NCBI RefSeq assembly: GCF_001644195.2
Contig: NZ_LWBL02000026.1
Coordinates: 1 to 64,000, forward strand
From: Bacillus marinisedimentorum
GTDB lineage: Bacteria > Bacillota > Bacilli > Bacillales > Bacillaceae_O
DNA length: 64,000 bases
Reading direction: 5' to 3'
In this document: positions 49,448 through 59,091 of the stretch, one piece after another
Layout of the letters: every line of letters starts with the position of its first letter
How positions within the stretch are numbered: the first letter of the stretch is position 1
Notes under the pieces: generated by a model
Seen by the model: only the letters and a program-made list of their open reading frames with translations
Databases searched by the model: none
What the model was told of the DNA's origin: nothing
Program-made: the position numbers and the translations under genes

Positions 49448-52400
49448 GTGAAGACTGCCAAAAGGATTCGAATGAGCAGTTTTGCATTAGCTGTCTTGCT
49501 GTTGGTTAGTACATTTGCAGGTCCGCTAATGCCGCTGTATGCAGAAGAAGCGCCAGGAGATCTTATTTTTTCAGAGTATGTTGAAGGCAGCGGTTATAAC
49601 AAGGCCATTGAGATTTATAATGGTACCGGCAGTTCTGTCGATCTATCGGACTATTTGGTTGAATTATATGCAAATGGAAGTTCAGTGCCTACTGGTACAT
49701 ATAATCTTTCGGGTACACTGGAATCCGGTGATGTATTTGTTATCGCCAATAGCCAGGCTGGAGAAGCGGTGAAAGCCCGGGCCGATGCTGAAAGCGGTAT
49801 CACCAATTTTAATGGTGACGATGCCCTTGTATTGAAGAAGCAGGACAACGTGATCGATTCAATCGGACAGGTTGGCGTAAGGGATTTGTTTGGTGCTGAT
49901 GTGACACTAGTCCGCATGGCAAGTGTCACTGCAGGTGACACCGATCCTTCAGATGCCTTTGACCGCTCTGCACAGTGGGAGGTATTCTCTAAGGACACGT
50001 TTGACTACCTCGGTTCCTATGAGATGCCTGAGACGGAGCCTGTCGAACTGCAAACCATTGACAATGCCCGCCAGGCTGATAAAGGAACAGAGGTGAAAGT
50101 GCAGGGGATAGTTACGGCTTCATTTGAAGCAGGCGGACAGACGAATTTATTTATTCAGGACCACACAGCCGGAATCATTGTGCGGGGCCCTGTACTGGCG
50201 CCAAAGATTGGTGATGAGATCACTGCGCAGGGTGAAATGTCCAGCTATTACGGCATGGAGCAGATCCTGGCTTCGTCGATGAATGTGGAAGTCGTACAGG
50301 CAGAACAAGGCGTGCCGGAAGCACAGCCTGTGTCTTCTGCTGATTTTTCCAATGAAAACGGCGAAGCAATTGAGGCAGAGCTGGTTGAAGCCGGCGATGT
50401 CGAAATAGTATCCGTCAACCAATACGGGGATTATACTGCCAGAGATGAAAACGGCGCGTTCCTTATCACGCCGGAAGAAGACAATCTAGTTCAAGTGGGG
50501 GAAACATATGAGCTTGTCCGCGGTGTAGTCAATTACAGCTTTGGTGCATATAAATTGGTTCCGCGCGATCGGTTTGATGTGATCGATGTCGTTTTTTCTG
50601 TAAAAGCGGATCCGGCAGACGGAACCATTTTTGCAGGGACACCGGTTGAATTGATGACAGCGGAGGAAGGGGCTTCCATCCATTATACACTTGATGGAAC
50701 CGACCCGACGGCTGCCAGCCAAACGTATGAGGGACCGATTGAGCTCACAGAAAATACGGCCGTCAAAGCGGTGGCTGTCCGTGCAAATGGGGAAACAAGT
50801 GAAATCGTCGAATTCACGTATAAGATCCTGGCACCGATCGAGGAAGCGAAGATCCATGATATTCAGGGTGCAGGACATTTTTCGCCATATGAAGGGTACA
50901 AAGTGGAAGATGTTGAAGGGATTGTCACAGCATTGGACGGCAGGAACGGATTTTACATGCAAGAGCCTGAGCCCGACAATGATATCGCCACTTCTGAAGG
51001 GATTTACGTGTACAAGCGCGGCTCAGGTGTTGAAATCGGCGACCTCGTTTCTGTTACAGGTGAAGTGAAAGAATGGCGCGAGGATGGCTACAGTGATGCG
51101 AAAGACTTGCTGACAACGCAGATTACGGCACATGAAGCGGAAGTGGTTGAGTCTGGAGTTGCGGTGCCGGCTCCAATCGTCATTGGGGAAGACAGGGTGC
51201 CTCCAACTGAAGTCATTGAAGATGACGAAATGAACACATTTGACCCGGAAACAGATGGACTGGATTTTTATGAAAGCCTTGAAGGCATGCTGATCCAGTT
51301 GGATGACCCGAAGATCACCGGGCCGGAAAAATACGATGAAGTGCCGGTTTTTGTTGAAACAAGCAAGCACCAGCTGCGCACGGATGCAGGGGGGCTGCTC
51401 ATTTCACCGGAGGATTACAATCCGGAACGCATGCTTATTGATGTGGATGGGTATGACTTGAATGTTAAAACGGGTGATTACTTCGACGGCGCCGTTACCG
51501 GTGTTGTAAGCTATGATTACAGCAACTTTAAAATCCGGCCGGTTGGTGCATTGCCGGAAGTGGTGAATGGCGGAACGGACCGTGAAGTGACAAAGCTGAA
51601 GGGCTTGAAGCCGAAGCTGACAGTTGCAAGCTACAATGTGGAGAACTTCTCAGCTGCAACTGACCCGGAAAAAGCTGCGAAAATTGCCGAGTCAATTGTT
51701 TACAACCTGAATACGCCGGATATCATCGGTCTCGTGGAAATGCAGGATAATAACGGGCCTGAAGATGACGGCACCGTATCAGCTGATAAAAGCTACCAGG
51801 TTTTGATTGAGGCGATCAAGGATGCCGGCGGGGCGGAATATGCCTTCACTGACATCGCCCCTGTTGACAAAATGGACGGCGGGCAGCCGGGTGGGAATAT
51901 CAGAGTCGGATTCCTGTATAACCCGGACCGTGTTTCGCTGCCTGAAAAGCCGAAAGGGGATGCTACAACGGCAGTAGGAGTTGATGAAAACGGCTTAACG
52001 CTCAACCCGGGCCGTATTGATCCGATGAATGAGGCTTTCGACGATTCGCGCAAATCGCTTGCCGCCGAATTTGAATTCAATGGGGAAAAGGTTATCGTCA
52101 TTGCCAATCACTTCAATTCAAAAGGCGGAGACGGTGCGCTGTTCGGCGCAGAACACCCTGTTGTGCTCGGCAGTGAAGTCCAGCGCCTGAAGCAGGCAGA
52201 AGTCATCAACGGCTTTGTGCAGGAAATACTTGCTGAAGATCCAAACGCGAATGTAGTCGTTCTCGGGGATTTGAACGATTTTGAATTCTCGGCGCCGGTC
52301 GATCTGCTTGAGGGAGATATCCTTACAAATATGATGGAGAAGCTGCCGGCTGAAGAGCGGTATACGTACATTTACCAGGGCAATTCCCAGGTGCTTGACC

Positions 52401-52540
52401 ACATTTTGGTCAGCAATAACCTGGCCCATCGGACGAAAATTGATTCTGTGAATATCAATTCGGATTTCTCCTATGCAGATGGACGTGCGAGTGACCATGA
52501 TCCGGTACTGGCACAGGTTCATTTTAAAAAAGCGAAATAA
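49448..52540 (+). CDS. Large secreted endonuclease/exonuclease/phosphatase-family nuclease
   Basis: I place the start at GTG 49448, behind GGGAGG; the frame is open 15 codons earlier but without a binding site. The 1030-residue product has a signal peptide (cut near residue 34), a lamin-tail domain (about 35-160, DLIFSEYVEGSGYNKAIEIY), OB-fold or DUF6359-type modules (about 195-380 and 460-690), a chitobiase-like domain (about 395-455, GASIHYTLDGTDPTA) and a C-terminal EEP nuclease domain (about 710-1028) with SYNVENFSA, GLVEMQDNNG, NHFNSKGGDG, VVLGDLNDFEF and ASDHDPV. The same layout occurs in extracellular DNases used for scavenging and biofilm turnover. No LPxTG anchor is visible, so it is probably released. 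Confidence 0.9.
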   Translation: MKTAKRIRMSSFALAVLLLVSTFAGPLMPLYAEEAPGDLIFSEYVEGSGYNKAIEIYNGTGSSVDLSDYLVELYANGSSVPTGTYNLSGTLESGDVFVIANSQAGEAVKARADAESGITNFNGDDALVLKKQDNVIDSIGQVGVRDLFGADVTLVRMASVTAGDTDPSDAFDRSAQWEVFSKDTFDYLGSYEMPETEPVELQTIDNARQADKGTEVKVQGIVTASFEAGGQTNLFIQDHTAGIIVRGPVLAPKIGDEITAQGEMSSYYGMEQILASSMNVEVVQAEQGVPEAQPVSSADFSNENGEAIEAELVEAGDVEIVSVNQYGDYTARDENGAFLITPEEDNLVQVGETYELVRGVVNYSFGAYKLVPRDRFDVIDVVFSVKADPADGTIFAGTPVELMTAEEGASIHYTLDGTDPTAASQTYEGPIELTENTAVKAVAVRANGETSEIVEFTYKILAPIEEAKIHDIQGAGHFSPYEGYKVEDVEGIVTALDGRNGFYMQEPEPDNDIATSEGIYVYKRGSGVEIGDLVSVTGEVKEWREDGYSDAKDLLTTQITAHEAEVVESGVAVPAPIVIGEDRVPPTEVIEDDEMNTFDPETDGLDFYESLEGMLIQLDDPKITGPEKYDEVPVFVETSKHQLRTDAGGLLISPEDYNPERMLIDVDGYDLNVKTGDYFDGAVTGVVSYDYSNFKIRPVGALPEVVNGGTDREVTKLKGLKPKLTVASYNVENFSAATDPEKAAKIAESIVYNLNTPDIIGLVEMQDNNGPEDDGTVSADKSYQVLIEAIKDAGGAEYAFTDIAPVDKMDGGQPGGNIRVGFLYNPDRVSLPEKPKGDATTAVGVDENGLTLNPGRIDPMNEAFDDSRKSLAAEFEFNGEKVIVIANHFNSKGGDGALFGAEHPVVLGSEVQRLKQAEVINGFVQEILAEDPNANVVVLGDLNDFEFSAPVDLLEGDILTNMMEKLPAEERYTYIYQGNSQVLDHILVSNNLAHRTKIDSVNINSDFSYADGRASDHDPVLAQVHFKKAK

Positions 52541-52556
52541 GAGCAGTGTATAGTGG

Positions 52557-52598
52557 TGCCTGCCCTTGCGGATATTTTCGCAAGGGCGGGCATTTTAT
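52557..52598 (+). terminator. Terminator of the secreted nuclease gene
   Basis: GCCTGCCCTTGCG and CGCAAGGGCGGGC form a 13-bp stem with one G-T pair around GATATTTT, then ATTTTATT. Confidence 0.9.
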
Positions 52599-52808
52599 TA
52601 TATTTATATAGTAAGTAAAATGATGAGCATCTTTAGATATTCAGATGACTTTGTTAATAAGAAGACGCAAAACCGCTTTAAATCAGTAAAGGAACATAAA
52701 GGTCCTGGTAGTAATTAGAGAAACGAAATAGTTTAATATTCCTACTAGAATAACAAACTATTAGTACAAAAGTATTATTACAATGGTTATAATTTTCTGA
52801 TAAATTAG

Positions 52809-52861
52809 AATTATCGGTAATTACCAGTAAGTTCTATTTTTAGGGAGTAATTACGATAATT
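52809..52861 (+). promoter_or_regulatory. Long inverted repeat upstream of immune inhibitor A
   Basis: AATTATCGGTAATTAC (52809-52824) and GTAATTACGATAATT (52847-52861) pair over 15 bases with one bulge. Each arm also contains its own palindrome (GGTAATTACC and GTAATTAC). The repeat ends about 20 bases before the start codon. It may be an operator for a transition-state regulator or an RNA hairpin in the leader. The rest of 52599-52808 shows no gene. Confidence 0.55.
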
Positions 52862-52883
52862 TTGAATTTACGGAGGGGGAAGA

Positions 52884-55292
52884 GTGTTGAAGTTACCTAA
52901 ATTTTTGTCAACTGCAGCAGTGCTGGCATTAAGTGTAGGCATGTTGGGGACAAGCATGCCTGCAGTTAATACGAGCGCAGCAAATCAGGATGTACAGTCT
53001 CCTGAATTACAAGCCCATGAATCCCATACATACGGGGGTGCGCCTGTCGACCTGGCGCTCGCAAATGATGAGCGGCTTATCGAAATGCTGAAAAACGGAG
53101 GCAAAATCGCAAGCGATGCGACTCCTGCTGAAGCTGAGAAAGCGCTGAATGAGTTTTTAAAGAAAAAGGCTGAAGGGCTGGCACAGGGTAAAGGCGAACT
53201 GGATGGTAAAAGGGAAAAAGTTTTAAATGAAATGAAGGAACAGGCATCTGAAAATGGATTGGTGAACGGTAAAGGCAATAAGCTTGGCCACTCCAAAGAA
53301 GTTAAGGGTGTTGAAGAGGAAGAATGGAATGGGGGACAGCGGGTCGATAAGGTTCTCGCCCTTTTGATCGAATATCCTGATTTCCCTGCGTCTTCCATTA
53401 AAGCTGAAAACACCGATATGTACTATGATGAATATGTGAAAGAGCATTACACGGATATGTTGTTCAGCGATAACGGCTATGAAGGGCCTAATGGTGAAAA
53501 CCTTGTGTCCGTGAAACAATTCTATGAAGAGCAATCCGGCGGCAGCTATTCCATCGAAGGGGAAGTGGCCGGATGGTATAAAGCATCAAAACCGGCAGCT
53601 GCATATGGCGGAAATAACAGTAACGATAACGATAAAGACGCCCGCGGCCTTGTAACAGAAGCGCTGATGGCGGCAGCAGCAGATCCCAATCTGGATTTGA
53701 ACCAGTATGACCAGGAGGACCGGTATGACCTTGATGGCGATGGAGACTACCGTGAGCCGGATGGCTTGATTGACCATTTGATGATCGTCCATTCCTCAGT
53801 CGGTGAAGAGGCCGGCGGCGGACAGCTTGGCGGAGATGCCATTTGGTCCCATCGCTGGAGTCTTGGCGGAGTTACACCTCTTCCTGGGACAGAAGCTGAA
53901 GTTCCTTACTGGGGCGGAGCAATGGCGGCTTATGACTATACAATCGAACCGGCTGACGGGGCTGCGGGTGTATTCGCACATGAGTATGGCCACGATTTAG
54001 GCCTGCCGGATGAGTACGACACCATTTATTCCGGTGCCGGCGAGGCGGTAGCCTACTGGTCGATTATGGCGAGCGGAAGCTGGGCCGGGGACATTCCTGG
54101 CACCGAACCGACCGGCTTCAGCGCCTGGTCGAAAGAGTTTTTGCAGGGAACGATGGGTGAAAGCAACTGGCTGACGGGCCAAACCATTGATGCAAAAGAT
54201 GTTAACAGCAAAGGTATTGAAGTCCTCCTTGATGAGGCGGTTACGAAAGGCAAAAATAACGATGCTGTCCGTGTTGACTTGCCAGGCAAGGTGAAAGTCA
54301 TCAACACGCCGGCTGCGGGTGAATTTGAATACTACGGTGGCACCGGCGATGAAGCGGACCACAAAATGACGGCAACGGTCGATCTGACCAATGCCGGTAG
54401 TGCGACATTGGATTATGATGTGTGGTATAACATTGAAGAGCACTGGGATTTCGGCATGGTACAGGTGTCTGAAGACGGCGGCGAAACATGGACATCGCTG
54501 TCCACTCCAAACACAAGGTCTGATATTGTGGAAGATGGATATCCTGCCATTAAAGAAAACCTGCCAGGATACTCGGGCACAAGCGACGGCTGGATTCATG
54601 AGTCAATCAACCTGGAACAATATGCCGGCAAAGAGATCATGCTGCAGTTCCGCTATATGACAGACTGGGGCACGACTCTGGAAGGTATGTTCGTCGATAA
54701 TATCAGCGTAAAGGCTGACGGCAGTGAAGTGCTCTTTGACGGAGCGGAAAATGAAGAGAGTGCGTTTGCCTTTGCCGGATTTGACAAGCATACCGGTTCA
54801 TCCACTTCTCCACACTACTACTTGCTGGAATGGCGTTCCCATAATGGCGTTGATGAAGGGCTTTCCCACATCCGCCGCGGTGACAGCCTGATGACATACG
54901 ATTCAGGCCTTGTTGTATGGTATGTCGATGAAGGGTATGACAACAACTGGACAGGCATGCACCCTGGCGATGGTTTCCTCGGTGTAGTAGATGCCGATCA
55001 GCATACGAACTACTGGAGCGATGGAGCCGCAGGTTCTACCCGTTACCAGGTGCACGATGCAGCATTCAGCCTGGACCAGACTGAAAAAATGTTCCTTGAT
55101 TATACTGATTTGTACGGAATTACAATGACAGATAATCACACCAAACGCATACCATTGTTCGATGATAGTGCCGACTACAGCAACGCTGGCCTTGTCGATG
55201 CCGGCCGCAACGTGCCGGAATACGGCTTGAAGTTCCGTGTGACCGGCAAGAGTGCGGATGGAACGGTTGGTAAAGTATTAATATTTAAGTAA
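52884..55292 (+). CDS. inhA: Immune inhibitor A, secreted M6 metalloprotease
   Basis: The 802-residue precursor starts at TTG behind CGGAGGGGG. It has a signal peptide (about 1-32), a propeptide with KNGGKIASDATPAEAEKALN, and an M6 protease domain with HEYGH at residues 366-370 followed by DLGLPDEYD, which supplies the third zinc ligand. The C-terminal half contains jelly-roll domains (NIEEHWDFGMVQVSEDGGET, GTTLEGMFVDNISVKADGSE). In Bacillus thuringiensis and B. cereus the enzyme degrades insect antibacterial peptides and host matrix proteins. Length matches the family (about 800). It lies in a run of secreted hydrolase genes; an inverted repeat upstream may control it. Confidence 0.95.
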   Translation: MLKLPKFLSTAAVLALSVGMLGTSMPAVNTSAANQDVQSPELQAHESHTYGGAPVDLALANDERLIEMLKNGGKIASDATPAEAEKALNEFLKKKAEGLAQGKGELDGKREKVLNEMKEQASENGLVNGKGNKLGHSKEVKGVEEEEWNGGQRVDKVLALLIEYPDFPASSIKAENTDMYYDEYVKEHYTDMLFSDNGYEGPNGENLVSVKQFYEEQSGGSYSIEGEVAGWYKASKPAAAYGGNNSNDNDKDARGLVTEALMAAAADPNLDLNQYDQEDRYDLDGDGDYREPDGLIDHLMIVHSSVGEEAGGGQLGGDAIWSHRWSLGGVTPLPGTEAEVPYWGGAMAAYDYTIEPADGAAGVFAHEYGHDLGLPDEYDTIYSGAGEAVAYWSIMASGSWAGDIPGTEPTGFSAWSKEFLQGTMGESNWLTGQTIDAKDVNSKGIEVLLDEAVTKGKNNDAVRVDLPGKVKVINTPAAGEFEYYGGTGDEADHKMTATVDLTNAGSATLDYDVWYNIEEHWDFGMVQVSEDGGETWTSLSTPNTRSDIVEDGYPAIKENLPGYSGTSDGWIHESINLEQYAGKEIMLQFRYMTDWGTTLEGMFVDNISVKADGSEVLFDGAENEESAFAFAGFDKHTGSSTSPHYYLLEWRSHNGVDEGLSHIRRGDSLMTYDSGLVVWYVDEGYDNNWTGMHPGDGFLGVVDADQHTNYWSDGAAGSTRYQVHDAAFSLDQTEKMFLDYTDLYGITMTDNHTKRIPLFDDSADYSNAGLVDAGRNVPEYGLKFRVTGKSADGTVGKVLIFK

Positions 55293-55313
55293 AAAGTATA
55301 TCTTTTTAAAGAG

Positions 55314-55350
55314 TGCCTGATCCCTTTTCCAGTGGATCAGGCATTTTTTT
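55314..55350 (+). terminator. Terminator of the immune inhibitor A gene
   Basis: TGCCTGATCC and GGATCAGGCA form a 10-bp stem around CTTTTCCAGT, followed by TTTTTTT. The stem resembles the arms of the family A repeats. Confidence 0.9.
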
Positions 55351-55399
55351 GTGTAATGGACGGGAATGGCAGGTCCCTGTAACGACAGTGAGTGCCGAC

Positions 55400-55440
55400 G
55401 ACAGGTGCCTGTCACTCCCCGAATAATATTGTTTCACAAA
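55400..55440. repeat. Repeat family B, copy 1
   Basis: A 14-bp palindrome GACAGGTGCCTGTC followed by ACTCCCCGAATAATATTG and TTTCACAAA. Closely similar units occur at 59092 and 59153, and the palindrome alone at 59261. The GGTGCCTG core is shared with family A. Confidence 0.8.
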
Positions 55441-55560
55441 GAAAAATACCCCGAATGTATTACGCGATTTAGACAATTTGGCACCTGTGAAAGTTGGTAT
55501 CATTAAAGAAAGATGGTGAGACCAAGCGATGAAACAAATGATAAGGGAGGAGTTATCCTG

Positions 55561-57360
55561 GTGAAGCCAGCTATTTTCAGATTGCTCATTGCAGGTGCAT
55601 TGATGATTGTGTTGTTTGCTATTCCGTCAGTGGGAGTCTTTGCTCAGAATGGGAACGAAACGGGGAGTCAGCAGTGGACATCGTATGACCGTGCCCCTGA
55701 ATATGAAGTGGTGCATGAAACGGATATTTCGATCACAATGCGGGACGGTGTCATTTTGAATGCTGATGTATATCGGCCGGCGGCAAGTTCTGGCGATAAG
55801 TTTCCAGTGATCGTGACGCAGACGCCTTATAACAAAAATGCCCCGCTGGCAGCAGGAAATGAGTATTTTGTTCAGCGCGGTTATGTTCACGTTGTTGTCG
55901 ATGTCCGCGGGACAGGCGGATCGCAGGGTGCATGGGATTCGTTCGGTGAAGCAGAGCAACGGGACGGTTACGAGATCGTCGAGTGGGCTGCCAATCAGCC
56001 TTGGAGTGACGGCAATGTCGGGCTGTGGGGCAACTCCTATATGGCGATCAATCAAATTTTGACCGCTTCTCAGCAGCCGCCCGGCCTGAAAGCGATTTTC
56101 CCGATTGTACCGATGGGTGATACATACCGGGATATCGTCATGTCAGGCGGCCTGGTCAATACAGGATTCATTCCGATGTGGCTGGGGCTCGTCAGTTCAA
56201 CGAGCATCCTGCCGCCGACGTATACTGCAGAGGATCCGGTAAGAGCGACTACGACGGTAATCGGCCACTCTGCTTCGGCATTAAATTTTCAGACAAACAC
56301 GTTAACCTCCGTGATGACAGGCGGCGAGGTGGCATATGACGGCCCGTTCCACCGGCAGCGCTCGCCGCTTGAAGTGGTGGATCAAGTTAACGTTCCGACC
56401 TTCATTGTCGGCGGTTTGCATGATATTTTTCAGCGCGGGGAGCCGCTTCTTTATGAAAAATTGAAGAAGAACGTGCCGGCAAAGCTTTTAATGGGGAATT
56501 GGACGCACGGCAATGTAGGTGAGGGTTTGCCCGCTGACGGGATTCCAGTCCTAGACCAGGTTGCTTTGCGGTGGTTCGATCATTATTTGAAAGGGATGAA
56601 CACGAAGCCGCAGCAAATTCCGGATGTTACTCAGTTTGTGCTAGGTGAGGAACGTTTTGAAACACAGGTGGATTGGCCGCACCCGGATGCTGGGGCGGAT
56701 AAATTTTATTTGCGTTCGGGAAACAAGTTATCAACGAACCCTCCGAATCATTCGGAATCTGCGGATATCATGCTCCAGGAGCCGGTCAACGGCATTTGTT
56801 CGAGCAGCACGAATCAGTGGCTGGCCGGTTTGGTTGATGCGGTGCCGTGTACGAAGGATAACCGGTTGACGGAACTGACCGAAGTCACATATACGACAGA
56901 GCCTCTGGCGGAAGATTTGAAGATATCCGGTCCAATCGGGGCAGAGATTAACATATCAACAACATCCAGAGATGCTGTTTTATCTGTAAGGGTGACCGAT
57001 GTAGCTCCGGATGGAACCTCAAGAGAATTGACAGCAGGCTGGCTGGCAGCTTCATTCCGGGCAGTTGACGAGTCGAAGAGCCGCTACCTGGATGGAGAAA
57101 ATGTTCAGCCGTGGCACCCGTTCACGAAGGATTCGGTGATGCCGGTTGAACCAGGTGAGCCGATGAAGTTGAATGTTGAAATTTTCCCGACCAATGCTAT
57201 GGTCATAGCCGGCCACCGGCTGCGTGTGGCCATTGGGCCGAGTGATTTCCCGCATTCGGTTGCTCCGGCACCGATGCAGCTGGAGCAGCTCGGCGGCACG
57301 GTGAGTTTGCTGCATGATGACGGGCATGCTTCGTTTGTGACGCTGCCGGTTGTTAAATAG
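55561..57360 (+). CDS. Secreted CocE/NonD-type hydrolase (X-Pro dipeptidyl-peptidase S15 family)
   Basis: I choose GTG 55561, behind AAGGGAGGAG; the frame opens 16 codons earlier without a site. The 599-residue product has a signal peptide (about 1-29, ending VFAQ) and an alpha/beta-hydrolase domain with RDGVILNADVYRPA, DVRGTGGSQG, nucleophile S159 in LWGNSYMAINQ and the candidate histidine in GNWTHGN. The C-terminal part (about 380-599) is the jelly-roll domain of the CocE/PepX group. Members act as acylases, esterases or X-prolyl peptidases. It follows immune inhibitor A, and both are exported. The substrate is unknown. Confidence 0.88.
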   Translation: MKPAIFRLLIAGALMIVLFAIPSVGVFAQNGNETGSQQWTSYDRAPEYEVVHETDISITMRDGVILNADVYRPAASSGDKFPVIVTQTPYNKNAPLAAGNEYFVQRGYVHVVVDVRGTGGSQGAWDSFGEAEQRDGYEIVEWAANQPWSDGNVGLWGNSYMAINQILTASQQPPGLKAIFPIVPMGDTYRDIVMSGGLVNTGFIPMWLGLVSSTSILPPTYTAEDPVRATTTVIGHSASALNFQTNTLTSVMTGGEVAYDGPFHRQRSPLEVVDQVNVPTFIVGGLHDIFQRGEPLLYEKLKKNVPAKLLMGNWTHGNVGEGLPADGIPVLDQVALRWFDHYLKGMNTKPQQIPDVTQFVLGEERFETQVDWPHPDAGADKFYLRSGNKLSTNPPNHSESADIMLQEPVNGICSSSTNQWLAGLVDAVPCTKDNRLTELTEVTYTTEPLAEDLKISGPIGAEINISTTSRDAVLSVRVTDVAPDGTSRELTAGWLAASFRAVDESKSRYLDGENVQPWHPFTKDSVMPVEPGEPMKLNVEIFPTNAMVIAGHRLRVAIGPSDFPHSVAPAPMQLEQLGGTVSLLHDDGHASFVTLPVVK

Positions 57361-57370
57361 AATATTTCAT

Positions 57371-57413
57371 TGCGTCTGGTCCCCACTGTTTAAAGCGGCG
57401 GGTGCCAGGCGCC
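57371..57413. repeat. Degenerate palindromic repeat, family A, copy 8
   Basis: GCGTCTGGTCCCC pairs loosely with GGGTGCCAGGCGCC around ACTGTTTAAAGCGGC; TTTTT follows. It is 10 bp past the hydrolase stop codon and is its likely terminator. Confidence 0.65.
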
Positions 57414-57501
57414 TTTTTATGCATATCCCCTTTTTCATACCATATAATTTTTCAGAAAAGCCTTTTTAGGCGGGAAAAATTGGTGAAAAGGGGGAAAGTG
57501 T

Positions 57502-58827
57502 ATGCTGACGAAGATAGCCGATGCATTTTCAGAAGCGGTCCGCAAATATTTGCCTGATGCATTCATCATCGCTGTGTTGATGACTCTATTTGTGCTGGCG
57601 GTTGCCGTCATCATGAATCCATCGGATGCAGGGACAATGGTCAAGTCCTGGGGAGAAGGTTTCTGGGTTTATCTGGCGTTTACGATGCAGATGGTGCTTC
57701 TTCTTATGACCGGAATGGCGCTGGCTGCCGTGCCGTTTATCCGGCGGGGGCTTGAAAAGCTGGCAGGCTTTGCGAAGAGTCCGAATCAGGCTTACGTTTT
57801 AACCTTCCTAATTTCGACAGCCGCTTATTATATTAACTGGGGGCTTGCTGTCATTGTCGGTGCCATCATTGCCAGGGAAGTCGGCAAAAGAAACAGGAAT
57901 GCCCACTTTCCATTATTGGTTGCATCCGCCTATGCCCCGACGGTTTTGTATACTGCCGGCTTATCCAGTTCAATCGGATTGACGATTGCGACAGAAGGTC
58001 ACTTTCTTGCTGATACAATGGGCGTGATCCCGACCTCAGAGACGATTTTCCATCCTTCTACTATTATGATTTTCATTGCTCTGGTCGTTACCATTCCAGT
58101 TTTCATTACGATGATGGCTCCCACAAAAAGGATTAAAGGTTATGATGGGAAGGATCCGGTTAAGGAAAGCCGCCGGGGATCAAATGCAACTCCGGCTGAG
58201 CCGCTGACACCTGCCCGCAAGCTTGAAACCACTCCTGTTCTGGGCATGGTTACAGGTGTGATCGGTTTTATCTATGTGATTTTTCAGTTCATAAACGGTC
58301 ACGGCCTGGACTTGAATATTATCAATCTATTCTTTCTTTCTGCCGGGTTGTTTTTTCATCGTTCATTGGGGCAGTTTGCGGAAGCCTTCAAAGACGCGGC
58401 AGGCTCTATTTCGCCCATTATTTTGCAGTTCCCGTTTTATGCCGGAATCATCGCCGTATTGGGAAGCTCTGGCCTGGGCGCAGCCATTATAGACGGAATG
58501 AGAGCCGTCTCAACAACGGAAACTTTCAATCTGTTCACTTATTGGACGGCGGGTGTCATAAACATTCTTGCTCCGTCAGGCGGCGGACAGTGGGCACTGC
58601 AGGGGCCTTTGCAGGTACCGGCAGGAATGGAACTGGGCGTTGATCCGGCGATGATCGCGATGTCAGTCGGCTGGGGAGATGCCTGGACGAATTTGATCCA
58701 GCCGTTTTGGGCTTTGCCGATTTTGAGTGTGGTCGGTTTAGGTATCCGGGATATTATGGGGTACTGTATTTTATTGAGTATTTGGGTGGGGGTTCTTACG
58801 AGTGTTTTGATTTTCTTCCTTTACTGA
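57502..58827 (+). CDS. AtoE-family short-chain fatty acid transporter
   Basis: The 441-residue membrane protein has about 11 helices and AtoE landmarks (YLPDAFIIAVLMTLFVLAVA, SAYAPTVLYTAGLSSSIGLT, GQWALQGPLQVPAG, SVGWGDAWTNLIQPFWALPI). The family imports short-chain fatty acids such as butyrate and acetoacetate. AAGGGGGAAAG precedes the ATG. It forms a single unit with a terminator. The acetoin-dehydrogenase-type operon downstream is separately controlled, though both would feed carbon to acetyl-CoA. Confidence 0.92.
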   Translation: MLTKIADAFSEAVRKYLPDAFIIAVLMTLFVLAVAVIMNPSDAGTMVKSWGEGFWVYLAFTMQMVLLLMTGMALAAVPFIRRGLEKLAGFAKSPNQAYVLTFLISTAAYYINWGLAVIVGAIIAREVGKRNRNAHFPLLVASAYAPTVLYTAGLSSSIGLTIATEGHFLADTMGVIPTSETIFHPSTIMIFIALVVTIPVFITMMAPTKRIKGYDGKDPVKESRRGSNATPAEPLTPARKLETTPVLGMVTGVIGFIYVIFQFINGHGLDLNIINLFFLSAGLFFHRSLGQFAEAFKDAAGSISPIILQFPFYAGIIAVLGSSGLGAAIIDGMRAVSTTETFNLFTYWTAGVINILAPSGGGQWALQGPLQVPAGMELGVDPAMIAMSVGWGDAWTNLIQPFWALPILSVVGLGIRDIMGYCILLSIWVGVLTSVLIFFLY

Positions 58828-58844
58828 GAAGGTGGATAAAGTGT

Positions 58845-58888
58845 AAAAAACCAGCGCTTTCACTTGAGTGTGGGAGTGCTGGTTTTTT
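58845..58888 (+). terminator. Terminator of the AtoE-type gene
   Basis: AAAAAACCAGC and GCTGGTTTTTT form the outer stem, closed by a CAC-TTGA-GTG inner hairpin. Confidence 0.88.
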
Positions 58889-59091
58889 GTGCTGGCGTTA
58901 GAGTATTGAACAACCATACTGTGCCGGAATCATAATAGCTAGTATGATGGGGATATTTTGTATTTCCATATGATTAGAAATGGAGATGTTGTCCTGGCGG
59001 CAATTCCGACATAGATGTCGGAAGCAACGCATGCCAGCGATTAGGCTGTTTCCGACACTTATGGCGAGTATTACCTTTTGACGGCATCGGC

